Below, one piece after another: positions 6,432-13,981 of a stretch of 14,546 bases of DNA. Position numbers and translations under genes: made by a program. Below the pieces are notes generated by a model. The model had not been told where the DNA came from, did not search any database, and worked only from the letters and a program-made list of their open reading frames with translations. Positions within the stretch are counted from its first letter, which is position 1. Each line of letters opens with the position of its first letter. The DNA comes from Actinomyces sp. (lineage in GTDB: Bacteria > Actinomycetota > Actinomycetes > Actinomycetales > Actinomycetaceae): NCBI GenBank assembly GCA_012837655.1, contig DUQT01000245.1:1-14546 (forward strand), given 5' to 3'.

Positions 6432-6938
6432 CTAGGCCTCCGTTTGGTCGAGTTGCTCGTAAATGTAGCGAAGTAGAGGTAGCAAAACGTTAAGCGCGTC
6501 CTTCACTCCGCCGGAGGAACTCGGGCAGTTCACGATTACCGCTCCACGAGACGTTCGTGATGTTACCCCAACCACGGCTCTCGAGAGCACTGCCAATCGC
6601 GTATTCTTTAGACCCTCCTGGCGGATCTGTTCGGCGACGCCAGGTAGCTCAACGTCACACACGGCCTGGGTCGTCTCCGGCACGATGTTGCGCGCAGACA
6701 CGCCTGTCGATCCAACGGTGACAATCAGACGAGCGCCAAGCTTTCGGGACCGGTCAAACTCTCCGCGCAGGGGAGCGGCCAAGTCATCAATAACGACGTC
6801 TCGAACTACCTCAACGCCGGCTTCGTTTAGCAGGGAAATCGCGGTTTCCGCTCCCTTCGGTGGCTTCTGTCCGGACACTACGCGCGAATCCACGGTTATG
6901 ACGGTTGCTTTGATTCCCGAAAGTTCAGGTTCAGTCAC
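6432..6938 (-). CDS. Divergent MogA/MoaB-like molybdopterin adenylyltransferase family protein
   Basis: MogA-type proteins adenylylate molybdopterin before molybdenum insertion. This 168-residue protein has the fold pattern: strand ATVITVDSRV (11-20), the SGQKPPKGAETAISLL segment, VVIDDL (48-53), LIVTVGSTG (71-79) and a C-terminal VNCPSSSGGVKDAL (136-149) in place of the usual NLPGSPxGV. The key motif normally reads GGTG-x-x-x-RDxTPE; here it is GSTGVSARNIVPE at 76-88, so the Asp implicated in catalysis is Asn84 and a Gly is Ser77. Activity is therefore doubtful, or the protein has another role. The GTG start at 6938 has AAAGGAG upstream. The longer frame from 7013 begins upstream of the -10 of a good promoter and is unlikely. 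No other molybdenum-cofactor gene is in the window. An actinobacterial MoaB-like paralogue is the best label. Confidence 0.75.
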   Translation of the reverse strand: MTEPELSGIKATVITVDSRVVSGQKPPKGAETAISLLNEAGVEVVRDVVIDDLAAPLRGEFDRSRKLGARLIVTVGSTGVSARNIVPETTQAVCDVELPGVAEQIRQEGLKNTRLAVLSRAVVGVTSRTSRGAVIVNCPSSSGGVKDALNVLLPLLRYIYEQLDQTEA

Positions 6939-7002
6939 GGGACTCTCCTTTGAGGGGTGACACTTTGGTTTGCTCGAGTTCAGATTTACTCCGGTATTTC
7001 CC

Positions 7003-7032
7003 ATAATAAACAACTGAATTATTTGACGTCAC
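7003..7032 (-). promoter_or_regulatory. Promoter of the MogA-like gene
   Basis: On the minus strand GTGACG (4/6 to the -35 consensus) and TATTAT (5/6 to the -10 consensus) are 18 bases apart. They would start an mRNA near 6996, about 58 bases before the GTG at 6938. An 8-bp perfect palindrome TGACGTCA (7024-7031) overlaps the -35. Confidence 0.5.
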
Positions 7033-7119
7033 GTTTTTCGGACTTTCGGGGGCGCGCTTTCCTCACCGGGCTGTTGTCACGCTATTCTTTTGTACAGCCC
7101 AACGACCCTTAAGGTAGTT

Positions 7120-8355
7120 ATGCAGCTCTTCGACTTCACGAACAAACATCCGTCGGTCACCCGCGTCTTGTTGGCCCTCACGGTCGGGTTTATCGCAGGA
7201 GTTGGCAGCCTAGTCCTCGAGCCCCAAACCGGCATTGTTGGTATCTTAGGAATGCTCGCGCTTGTCACGGTGATCGTTGCGATAGCTGTTGGCTACCCGG
7301 TTGCGCTGACAGTTAGCCACCTTGTAAGAACGACCAAAGTGTTGCGCGGCAAGCCAATTCCGCCCTCGGACGCGGGATTGGACGTGTGGACACTATTTGT
7401 TGCGGGCGTTTACGAAATCGGATATTTGACTGGTTTCAAAGAGGTCGAATTTCGTGCTGACTGGCACGTCCAGCTGGTAAATAGTCAGACTCACACGCCG
7501 ATTTTCACGCAGTCGTGGCCGCTCATTATGGTCGTGCTACTGCTGTTTGTAGCTGGCTTTTTCGCGTTGCGATTCAATGAAGCCGGCGCCCTTCCTCCCT
7601 TGATTACGGTGCTGTCGATTGCGGCGGTGTATTTGGGGACGGCGCTGGCGGTTGTGTGGACTATCCAGATAGTCACGTTCACGAACAAGGCTGATGCGAT
7701 GCTGATCCTGCCGCTGGTCGTTCTGCTTGCGATCGTCGTGAAGGTCGTTGCCCTGCAGGTTCGCAATTTTGAAGTGGAAATTGATCGTCGAGGGCGTGTC
7801 GAGAACTCTAGGGTTTTAGGCAAACTGGATTCGGTTCTTGTTGACGCGAAGCGTTGGCCGCTTCTGGGCTTGGCGTTTGTGCTACCGCTGTTGGGATTAA
7901 TTGTGGGCGTGCTGGCGCTGTTTGGGCAGTCTCCGAGTTTGGTGGTTAGGGCATTCACCGAAACTGCTGAGTGGAACTTGTCGACTGAAGTTGCGCCGCA
8001 AAATGTGTTTTTCGATGAACACTATTTGTGCACAGTCGCGGCTGGTGGACACCGCAGTGTTGTGAAGCCGCTTCGGATGGGGCGCCGCCACGGCAATCCA
8101 GTGGTGGTGAACAGGCAGTTGATGGTGGCGAATGCGTTTGAGCAGGTGTTGGAGGAGCGAGTTCCGCGAACTCATCGCGTGATCAGGGGGCTTTATGACA
8201 GGTACGGACTCCCGGTGGCGAAGTTGATTCGGTCGCGCTGGGTTGCGGACCTGGTTTGGGTTCTAATGAAGCCAGCTGAGTGGATATTCTTGGCGGTAAT
8301 TTACTTAACGGATAGACATCCCGAAGATCGGATAGCGGTCCAGTACACGGCGTAA
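7120..8355 (+). CDS. DUF6688-type polytopic membrane protein of unknown function
   Basis: The 411-residue protein has about six membrane helices (near 13-33, 44-66, 134-151, 160-184, 193-213 and 247-268). A short loop region at about 85-130 may face outward. A soluble C-terminal domain at 273-411 carries AFTETAEWNLST, HYLCTVAAGGH (301-311), VVKPLRMGRRHG, VVVNRQLMVANAFE and LMKPAEWIF. I recognise this C-terminal signature from proteins annotated DUF6688 in Bacilli and relatives; no function is known to me. The Cys304/His311 pair next to 'AAGG' looks like a possible active or binding site, but that is inference. The ATG at 7120 is preceded by AAGG at 5 bases. A TTG at 7090 is also in frame but has no RBS. 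The gene diverges from the MogA-like gene and converges on the ROK gene. Confidence 0.72.
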   Translation: MQLFDFTNKHPSVTRVLLALTVGFIAGVGSLVLEPQTGIVGILGMLALVTVIVAIAVGYPVALTVSHLVRTTKVLRGKPIPPSDAGLDVWTLFVAGVYEIGYLTGFKEVEFRADWHVQLVNSQTHTPIFTQSWPLIMVVLLLFVAGFFALRFNEAGALPPLITVLSIAAVYLGTALAVVWTIQIVTFTNKADAMLILPLVVLLAIVVKVVALQVRNFEVEIDRRGRVENSRVLGKLDSVLVDAKRWPLLGLAFVLPLLGLIVGVLALFGQSPSLVVRAFTETAEWNLSTEVAPQNVFFDEHYLCTVAAGGHRSVVKPLRMGRRHGNPVVVNRQLMVANAFEQVLEERVPRTHRVIRGLYDRYGLPVAKLIRSRWVADLVWVLMKPAEWIFLAVIYLTDRHPEDRIAVQYTA

Positions 8356-8407
8356 ATTAGGCACGAAGAAGGTGGTGGATGTTCGGCGAGACGAGTTCGA
8401 GCGAGCT

Positions 8408-9472
8408 TTAGACCATCAACTGTTGAGATTCGTTATCCGGATTAACAACATGGTTCAGAGCTGTCGTTGCGGCTCCGCGTGCCCAGAATGCGAAGTCGTG
8501 GTCACGCAGGTGAATATCCAAACCGGATGCAAGCGGATGTCTCACTTCTGCTACGCCGGCAGAGAGGTAATCTTCAAAGCCTTCGAAAATGTAAGCGCCT
8601 TCGCCTGAAATCACGACACTTTCCGGCAAACTGAAGGCAGCGGCAGTTCCAACAAGGCGTCCAAGCCTACGAGCTGCTGCACCAACGTCCTCGATCTGTT
8701 CTGGCTTTGAAAAATCTGGCCAATCTTCAAGTAGCCTCTCCGTGATTGTTCCGTAGCCAACGGATTCGTCGCGTACGACTTCCCCATTTATCGAAAGCGC
8801 GTAACCCGTACCGGCTCCAACCGTCATTACGAAGAACCGATCTACTTGTTGTCCAACGCCAAACCACAATTCCGCTTCAGCGAATGCGATGAGGTCGTTA
8901 TCAATCGTTGTTGGGTAGCCCAACCTTTCCTTCAGCAAATCGTGTAGCGGAACTTCTCTCCAGTTTAAGAACGGTGCGTGGGTTACCCAACCCGTTTCCG
9001 TAACGTGTCCGCCGAAGCAGACGCCAACCGCGGCAATATCGGTTTCTGGGTACAGTTCCCTGGTGGTTTCTTTCAAAGTGGAAACGAGGGCGTCAATTTC
9101 GTCCAGGGTCGCGCTTACCCTATGAGACTTGAGCGGGCGCACCTCTGCGGCCAAAACCTCTGGTTGCGGGCCAGTAAGGATGCCAGTTATTTCAGTTGCC
9201 GTGATGGATATGCCGATGACCAAAATTGCGTCGTCGCAAATCGCAAGCGGAATAATCGGGCGTCCAAGTCCTGGCAGTGAAACGGACTCTAACTCATGGA
9301 TTAACCCTGCGTCCAATAGGGGAGCAGTCACTCGGGAAAGGGAGGCGGGGGAGAGCCCTACGCGGCTTGCTAGTTCTGATCGCGAGTGCGGTCCGAACCG
9401 TATTAGTTCCAGCGCAACTCGCCGTGAAGAGGCGGGGATGTCTTGCCAACGCTGAGCTTGAGAATCGTTCAC
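8408..9472 (-). CDS. ROK-family transcriptional regulator of the alpha-galactoside locus, atypical
   Basis: The 354-residue protein has an N-terminal winged helix-turn-helix at about 15-65 (RSELASRVGLSPASLSRVTA is the recognition part). A sugar-kinase-like ROK domain follows, seen in VIGISITATEITG (85-97), VGVCFGGHV (149-157), IDNDLIAFAEAELWFG (190-205) and GAGTGYALSINGEVV (219-233). The ROK domain is degenerate. The family zinc site CxCGxxGCxE is absent (the only cysteines are 79 and 152), the ExGH sugar-binding motif after Gly230 is replaced by VRDESVGYGT, and the first DxGGT is ISITA. It diverges from the alpha-galactosidase operon, its likely target, and would respond to a sugar or derivative. 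The GTG at 9472 directly abuts AGAAGG, too close for a normal RBS, so the true start or initiation mode is uncertain; no better start precedes the HTH. Confidence 0.85.
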   Translation of the reverse strand: MNDSQAQRWQDIPASSRRVALELIRFGPHSRSELASRVGLSPASLSRVTAPLLDAGLIHELESVSLPGLGRPIIPLAICDDAILVIGISITATEITGILTGPQPEVLAAEVRPLKSHRVSATLDEIDALVSTLKETTRELYPETDIAAVGVCFGGHVTETGWVTHAPFLNWREVPLHDLLKERLGYPTTIDNDLIAFAEAELWFGVGQQVDRFFVMTVGAGTGYALSINGEVVRDESVGYGTITERLLEDWPDFSKPEQIEDVGAAARRLGRLVGTAAAFSLPESVVISGEGAYIFEGFEDYLSAGVAEVRHPLASGLDIHLRDHDFAFWARGAATTALNHVVNPDNESQQLMV

Positions 9473-9516
9473 CCTTCTAGTGTGCCCTAAAACGAAGAAC
9501 TAGGCGAGACATAGTT

Positions 9517-9525
9517 TTGCAGCAA
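9517..9525. promoter_or_regulatory. Candidate operator site 1 (TTGCAGCAA)
   Basis: This is a 9-bp palindrome with an odd centre, fitting TTGYNRCAA, in the ROK/alpha-galactosidase intergenic region. It is the site nearest the regulator gene and could mediate autoregulation. Confidence 0.4.
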
Positions 9526-9531
9526 GAGAAA

Positions 9532-9542
9532 GTTGTCACAAC
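9532..9542. promoter_or_regulatory. Candidate operator site 2 (GTTGTCACAAC)
   Basis: This 11-bp inverted repeat with an odd centre contains TTGTCACAA and ends 3 bases before the -35 box of the alpha-galactosidase promoter. Its centre is 16 bases from site 1 and 29 bases from site 3. Confidence 0.5.
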
Positions 9543-9545
9543 CGC

Positions 9546-9574
9546 TTGACATGACTTAATGTTGCGACAATACT
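9546..9574 (+). promoter_or_regulatory. Promoter of the alpha-galactosidase/ABC operon
   Basis: A perfect -35 box TTGACA (9546-9551) is followed after 17 bases by AATACT (9569-9574), 4/6 to the -10 consensus. A reading frame shifted by one base (ATACTA) is also possible. The predicted start near 9581 gives a leader of about 35 bases before the ATG at 9615. Confidence 0.6.
9562..9570. promoter_or_regulatory. Candidate operator site 3 (TTGCGACAA) inside the promoter
   Basis: This site fits TTGYNRCAA and lies in the spacer, touching the -10 of the alpha-galactosidase promoter, where a bound repressor would block RNA polymerase. Confidence 0.5.
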
Positions 9575-9614
9575 AAGTCTTATCAGCGACCAATCAACGA
9601 GGATTAGCGTAGTA

Positions 9615-11768
9615 ATGGCGGCAACAAAAACTAGACCGATCTATTTGCGACACGGCGGGGTGTCACTACTTTTAGCGGCTACGTCCCCGGACGCCCTTCC
9701 CCAGGTTCTCCATTGGGGGAACGATCTAGGTGAACTCGAATCCGACGAGATTGCTTCACTGATCTCAGCGCTCACACCTCCCGAGGTGTCCGATCAGATC
9801 AACGGGGTGCCGAGCTTAACTCTGCTACCTGACCCCTCCTATGCCTGGTATGGCACACCCGGCTTTTCCTTGACTCTTGCGGATGGCAACCCTGTCACGA
9901 GGCTCGAAGTTGTGGACATCGAGACCTCGCAAATCGAAAGTGATCGTAAAGGATCCGTTGTGCTCATAACTGCCGAGGATGCAGATAGAGGTGACGGGCC
10001 GACGGTAAAAATCGAATTAGAAATGTTTGGCTCCGGTCTGATCCGCATTCGCGCAACGGTTGCCGCAAGGGAGGCCGCACTCGCAGTCGGGGCAATAACT
10101 CCGCTTCTTCCGGTCCCGCAGTACGCTGACGAAGTCATGGATTTTGTAGGTCGTCACCTGCGTGAGCGTCATGAACAACGCCAGCCGTTCTCTCTGGGAA
10201 CCCACTTGCGTGAGTCGCGTCGTGGGCGGACTTCTATGCAGGCGCCAACAGTTCTTGCAGTTGGGCCGAAAGACTTTGGTTACCGTAGTGGGGAAGTGTG
10301 GGCAACACACATTGGTTGGTCAGGCGATCAACGGATTCTAGCTGAGCGCGTGCACACCCCTCATCGCGTGATCGGAGGCGGCGAGCTACTGCACGACGGC
10401 GAAGTGAATCTAGAATCGGGGGAGGAATACACGTCCCCGTGGACCTACTTTGCTCACGGCGTTGGCCTTGACACAATTGCCGCGCAGTTTCATACCTTCC
10501 TTCGTACGAGGCCGGATCGTGTAACTCGCCCTCGTCCAGTGACTCTGAATACGTGGGAAGCTGTCTACTTCGATCAGAACCTCACCGACCTGACCGAGCT
10601 TGCAAAGAATGCGGCTGCCGTTGGAGTTGAACGCTTCGTGCTTGACGATGGTTGGTTCGGCTCTCGCAGAAATGATGCGGCAGGACTCGGTGATTGGACT
10701 GTAAGCAGTGAGGTTTGGCCGGACGGGCTCACTCCGCTTGTATCAACAGTCAATGAGCTCGGTATGGAGTTTGGATTGTGGGTTGAACCAGAGATGATCA
10801 ATCCCGATTCAGCTTTGGCAAGGAAGCATCCTGAGTGGATCTTGGGGCGTGAGAACCGCGACCCGATCCTAGCTCGCAACCAGCAGGTGCTGGATTTGTC
10901 CAACCCTGATGCATACGAGCACATCAAGTCCGCCCTCATGGATTTGCTTGACGAGTATCCGATTACGTACCTGAAATGGGATCACAATCGGGATTTGCTT
11001 GAGCCGATATCACGGGCAAACGGGCGGGTCGCAACGCACTTTCAAACGCTCGCGACTTACCGACTCATGTCAGAGCTCAAGTGTGCGAAGCCGGGCTTGG
11101 AGATTGAATCTTGTTCATCCGGCGGTGGCCGCATTGATTTAGGGGTCATGGAAATCTGTGATCGGGTGTGGACGTCCGACTGTATTGATCCCGTCGAACG
11201 CGTGCAGATCCAGCGCGGAACGAGCCTGCTAGTGCCGCCGGAGATTCTTGGGGCACACATTGGGGACGCTCGAGCACACACCACAGGACGCGCGACAACT
11301 CTTGATTTCCGGTTTGCAATCGCCTTTGCTGGCCACCTTGGCATTGAGTGCGATTTGCGCGGTGTTAGCGCAGAAGATCTGACGAAACTTCGTGGAATGG
11401 CGCAACTGTGGAAGCAGTGGCGTTACCATTTGGCCAATGCAAAGCAGGTAAACGCTGACGACCCTGAAACCGGACGGTCAGCTGTTGGATTCGTTAATCA
11501 CAGCGGTGACCGGGGGTTGTTCATTGTTAGTTCGATTGCGACTTCGGAGACCTATCCAACCGACCGACTGCGTCTAGTGGGTCTAGATGATGATCGCCAA
11601 TATGAAGTGTCGTTAGTGCTAGAACCAACTGATGATCTGAAATTGCCTCCCTGGATAATCAAGGGGAAAACGACAGCCAGTGGGCGTGCCCTCGAAGAAG
11701 TTGGAATTGCAAGCCCAACGTTCATGCCCGGCTCCGCTCTAGTGCTTGACGTACGCGCGCTCGACTAA
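9615..11768 (+). CDS. Alpha-galactosidase, glycoside hydrolase family 36
   Basis: This enzyme releases galactose from melibiose, raffinose and related alpha-galactosides. The 717 residues, with no signal peptide, indicate a cytoplasmic enzyme of usual GH36 length. The N-terminal beta-supersandwich domain (about 1-300) is followed by a TIM barrel with LDDGWFG (343-349), LWVEPEM (388-394), the nucleophile Asp456 in LKWDHNRD, ESCSSGGGRIDLG (498-510) and the acid/base Asp522 in VWTSDCIDP. The usual KWDMNR reads KWDHNR here. C-terminal residues about 620-717 form a beta-sandwich. ATG at 9615 is preceded by AGGA at 11 bases, slightly far. It is first in an operon with the sugar-binding protein and permeases and divergent from the ROK regulator. 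Orthologues are called melA, rafA, aga or galA; I assign no symbol. Confidence 0.95.
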   Translation: MAATKTRPIYLRHGGVSLLLAATSPDALPQVLHWGNDLGELESDEIASLISALTPPEVSDQINGVPSLTLLPDPSYAWYGTPGFSLTLADGNPVTRLEVVDIETSQIESDRKGSVVLITAEDADRGDGPTVKIELEMFGSGLIRIRATVAAREAALAVGAITPLLPVPQYADEVMDFVGRHLRERHEQRQPFSLGTHLRESRRGRTSMQAPTVLAVGPKDFGYRSGEVWATHIGWSGDQRILAERVHTPHRVIGGGELLHDGEVNLESGEEYTSPWTYFAHGVGLDTIAAQFHTFLRTRPDRVTRPRPVTLNTWEAVYFDQNLTDLTELAKNAAAVGVERFVLDDGWFGSRRNDAAGLGDWTVSSEVWPDGLTPLVSTVNELGMEFGLWVEPEMINPDSALARKHPEWILGRENRDPILARNQQVLDLSNPDAYEHIKSALMDLLDEYPITYLKWDHNRDLLEPISRANGRVATHFQTLATYRLMSELKCAKPGLEIESCSSGGGRIDLGVMEICDRVWTSDCIDPVERVQIQRGTSLLVPPEILGAHIGDARAHTTGRATTLDFRFAIAFAGHLGIECDLRGVSAEDLTKLRGMAQLWKQWRYHLANAKQVNADDPETGRSAVGFVNHSGDRGLFIVSSIATSETYPTDRLRLVGLDDDRQYEVSLVLEPTDDLKLPPWIIKGKTTASGRALEEVGIASPTFMPGSALVLDVRALD

Positions 11769-11813
11769 GACTTAACCGACCTAACCAATCTCATCTAAAC
11801 ACTTGGAGGAATG

Positions 11814-13067
11814 ATGGCCAACCCATCTCGGCGTGAATTCCTGTTGGGCATGTTTGCTGTCGGAACGGCAACAATGCTGGCAGGTTGTGGTCAGCCGCGG
11901 TCAAATCAGGCAGATTTGGAGTTTTTCCAATATAAGTCTGAAGCAATTGACCTATTCGATGATATTTGCAAGCAATTCAATGCGCAGCATCCGGACATTC
12001 TAGTGAAGCAGAACTTCCAAGCCGACAACGTAACCGCGTTGCGGGTAAGGCTTGTTAAGGAAGACATGCCGGACATCGTAACTATTAACGCGGACTATGC
12101 GTTTGGAGACCTTGCACGATCAGGAGTCTTCTACGACTTCGCTCTGACAGGAATGCTCGACAACGTTCAAGATGGTGTTGCGCAGATCCTCCCCTCGCTG
12201 GGGCAGGGAGGCGACGGGCAGATAAACGGCCTCCCCCTTTCGACAAACGGTTCCGGGATCATTTATAATCGAGAAATTTTTGATCAGTATCGAATCGAAC
12301 CACCCAAGACATGGGATGAGTTGATTGCGATTGCTGAAGAGCTCGAGGCTGCTGGTGTGGATCCCTTCTATTGGGGCTTTAAAGATAACTGGACTGGCGC
12401 GCCAATGTTTTCCTCAATCTCTGGTGGTTTCTTAACCGAGGGCGTTGCTAACTGGTACGACAAGCGTCGCGCTGGCGAAGAATCATTTGAAACACTGCGC
12501 CCAGTATTTGAAAAGATGAGCCAAGTTGCGAAGTTCGGCAACAAGAACAAGTTCGAAATTGGTTACAACGACGGAAATCAGGGCTTCGCACAAGGTAAAG
12601 CAGCCATGTATATTCACGGCACCTACGCCATCCCTGCGATCCGCTCGTACAACCCGGATATTCAGCTTGCGACTTTCGCAACGCCAGCTGACCGGGAAGA
12701 AGACACGAAAGTGGTTTCAGGTGTGGACGTAGCCCTCGTAATGGGTACGAACCCGCGACATGAAGAGGAAAGCTTAGAATTCCTCTCTTACGTCATGGCA
12801 GAAGAAAACATGCTGTCCTACTGCAAGGAACAGGTGGCGTTTCCAACGTTGCAGGGAACGAGCACCACAGATGAGGCGCTAATCGGCCTTCAACCCTATT
12901 TTGAATCAGATCGTATAGCGACCTATTCCGACCACAACTTTCCGCAGGGTATAAATCTCAATAACTACATGCACCAGTTTCTAATCGACGGGAATGTGGA
13001 TCGTTTCATCTCAGTACTAGATCGGCAGTGGGACAAAGTTACCGCTCGCATTACGGAAACGGAGTAG
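11814..13067 (+). CDS. ABC transporter sugar-binding lipoprotein (MsmE/RafE-like)
   Basis: This is an extracytoplasmic solute-binding protein, family 1, that would capture alpha-galactosides for the permeases encoded next. The 417 residues begin with a signal containing SRREFLLG (5-12), a twin-arginine-like motif, and a lipobox LAGC with lipidated Cys25. Export could therefore be by the Tat route with lipid anchoring. Typical family-1 features follow: FNAQHPDI, MPDIVTINADYAFGDLA, STNGSGIIYNREIFDQY, PPKTWDELIAIAEEL and the late FAQGKAAMYIHGTYAIP. GGAGGA lies directly before two consecutive ATGs (11811 and 11814); the second has the better spacing and is used. The gap from the alpha-galactosidase is about 45 bases with no terminator, so they are probably co-transcribed. 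Confidence 0.92.
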   Translation: MANPSRREFLLGMFAVGTATMLAGCGQPRSNQADLEFFQYKSEAIDLFDDICKQFNAQHPDILVKQNFQADNVTALRVRLVKEDMPDIVTINADYAFGDLARSGVFYDFALTGMLDNVQDGVAQILPSLGQGGDGQINGLPLSTNGSGIIYNREIFDQYRIEPPKTWDELIAIAEELEAAGVDPFYWGFKDNWTGAPMFSSISGGFLTEGVANWYDKRRAGEESFETLRPVFEKMSQVAKFGNKNKFEIGYNDGNQGFAQGKAAMYIHGTYAIPAIRSYNPDIQLATFATPADREEDTKVVSGVDVALVMGTNPRHEEESLEFLSYVMAEENMLSYCKEQVAFPTLQGTSTTDEALIGLQPYFESDRIATYSDHNFPQGINLNNYMHQFLIDGNVDRFISVLDRQWDKVTARITETE

Positions 13068-13075
13068 GAAGCCTC

Positions 13076-13981
13076 ATGTCTGTTAAAGAACTTCGCCCTA
13101 GTAAGGGCCGGGCAACGCAAACCCGAAAAGTTGATCCCGCGCATGTTTGGATGGTTATTCCCGCGATAATACTTTTCACCGGGTTGCTTACTTTCCCGTT
13201 GCTGCAGGGTATTTTTTACACGTTCACAAACTTCAAGGGATACGGGGACTGGGACTTCATCGGTCTTACGAACTACATAAACCTGTTCCAAGATGAGGTG
13301 ATCTGGGAGTCGTATATATTCACCTTCAAGTACGCGATAAGCGCAACCATCCTCACTAACGTAATCGCACTTTTCTTGGCTGTTTTGCTGAACTCACGAA
13401 TCAAAGCGAAAAATGGGTTGCGGGCCTTGTACTTCCTGCCGAATATCCTGCCGGTTTTGATTGTTGCTTACATTTTCAGCTACCTGTTTACGAATAACAT
13501 TCCTCTGATCGGGGAGTGGCTTGGTTGGGAATGGTTATCGACGTCGTTGCTCGCGCAAGAATCAACTGCTTGGATGGTAATCGTTTTCGTGGGTGTGTGG
13601 CAGGGCGTTGCCTTCACTACGATCATTTACATTGCCGGTTTGCAGACGGTTCCAGAAGAAGTGTACGAGGCAGCCTCTATTGATGGCGCTTCAGCTTGGG
13701 ACCAGTTCAAGTCGATTACCTTCCCGCTCATTATCCCGTTCTTCACGATTAACGTTATTTTGAGTTTTAAGAACTCTCTGGGTGTGTTCGACCAGATCGT
13801 TGCTCTTACAAATGGCGGACCAGGAACGTCGACGCAGTCGATTTCATTCCTCATCTTCCGTAACGGTTTCCAGGGTGGCGAGTTCGCGTATCAGTCCGCG
13901 AACGGTGTCATCTATTTCATCATCTTGCTGGTGCTCTCATTTGCCCAGTTGAAGTTCCTACAGTCTAAGGAGCGCATCTAA
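13076..13981 (+). CDS. ABC sugar transporter permease, MsmF/MalF type
   Basis: This is an inner-membrane subunit of a carbohydrate importer (CUT1 family). The 301 residues have about six helices, starting near 24-46, with FTNFKGYGDWDFIGLTNYINLF after the first helix, as usual for this type. The EAA loop that contacts the ATPase is VPEEVYEAASIDGASAWDQF (192-211), followed by ITFPLIIPFF. Near the end, VALTNGGPGTSTQSISFLI is the typical MalF/MsmF/UgpA segment. The ATG at 13076 has AGGAA 5 bases upstream; the longer frame from 13028 would overlap the previous gene by 40 bases and is rejected. The stop overlaps the next start by one base (TAATG), giving coupled translation. Confidence 0.94.
   Translation: MSVKELRPSKGRATQTRKVDPAHVWMVIPAIILFTGLLTFPLLQGIFYTFTNFKGYGDWDFIGLTNYINLFQDEVIWESYIFTFKYAISATILTNVIALFLAVLLNSRIKAKNGLRALYFLPNILPVLIVAYIFSYLFTNNIPLIGEWLGWEWLSTSLLAQESTAWMVIVFVGVWQGVAFTTIIYIAGLQTVPEEVYEAASIDGASAWDQFKSITFPLIIPFFTINVILSFKNSLGVFDQIVALTNGGPGTSTQSISFLIFRNGFQGGEFAYQSANGVIYFIILLVLSFAQLKFLQSKERI

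Noticed and set aside
6939..7013. Extended N-terminus of the MogA-like protein from the ATG at 7013
   Set aside because: The ATG lies upstream of a good minus-strand -10 box (7003-7008), while the GTG at 6938 has a strong AAAGGAG; the extra residues do not fit the family.
8372..8608. Plus-strand open frame of 78 codons near the end of the DUF6688-type gene
   Set aside because: It is antisense to the ROK C-terminal coding region and has no recognisable motif; Cys-rich content arises from the opposite strand's codons.
13028..13075. Upstream start for the first permease
   Set aside because: It would overlap the lipoprotein gene by 40 bases; the ATG at 13076 has AGGAA at good spacing and gives the usual N-terminus.
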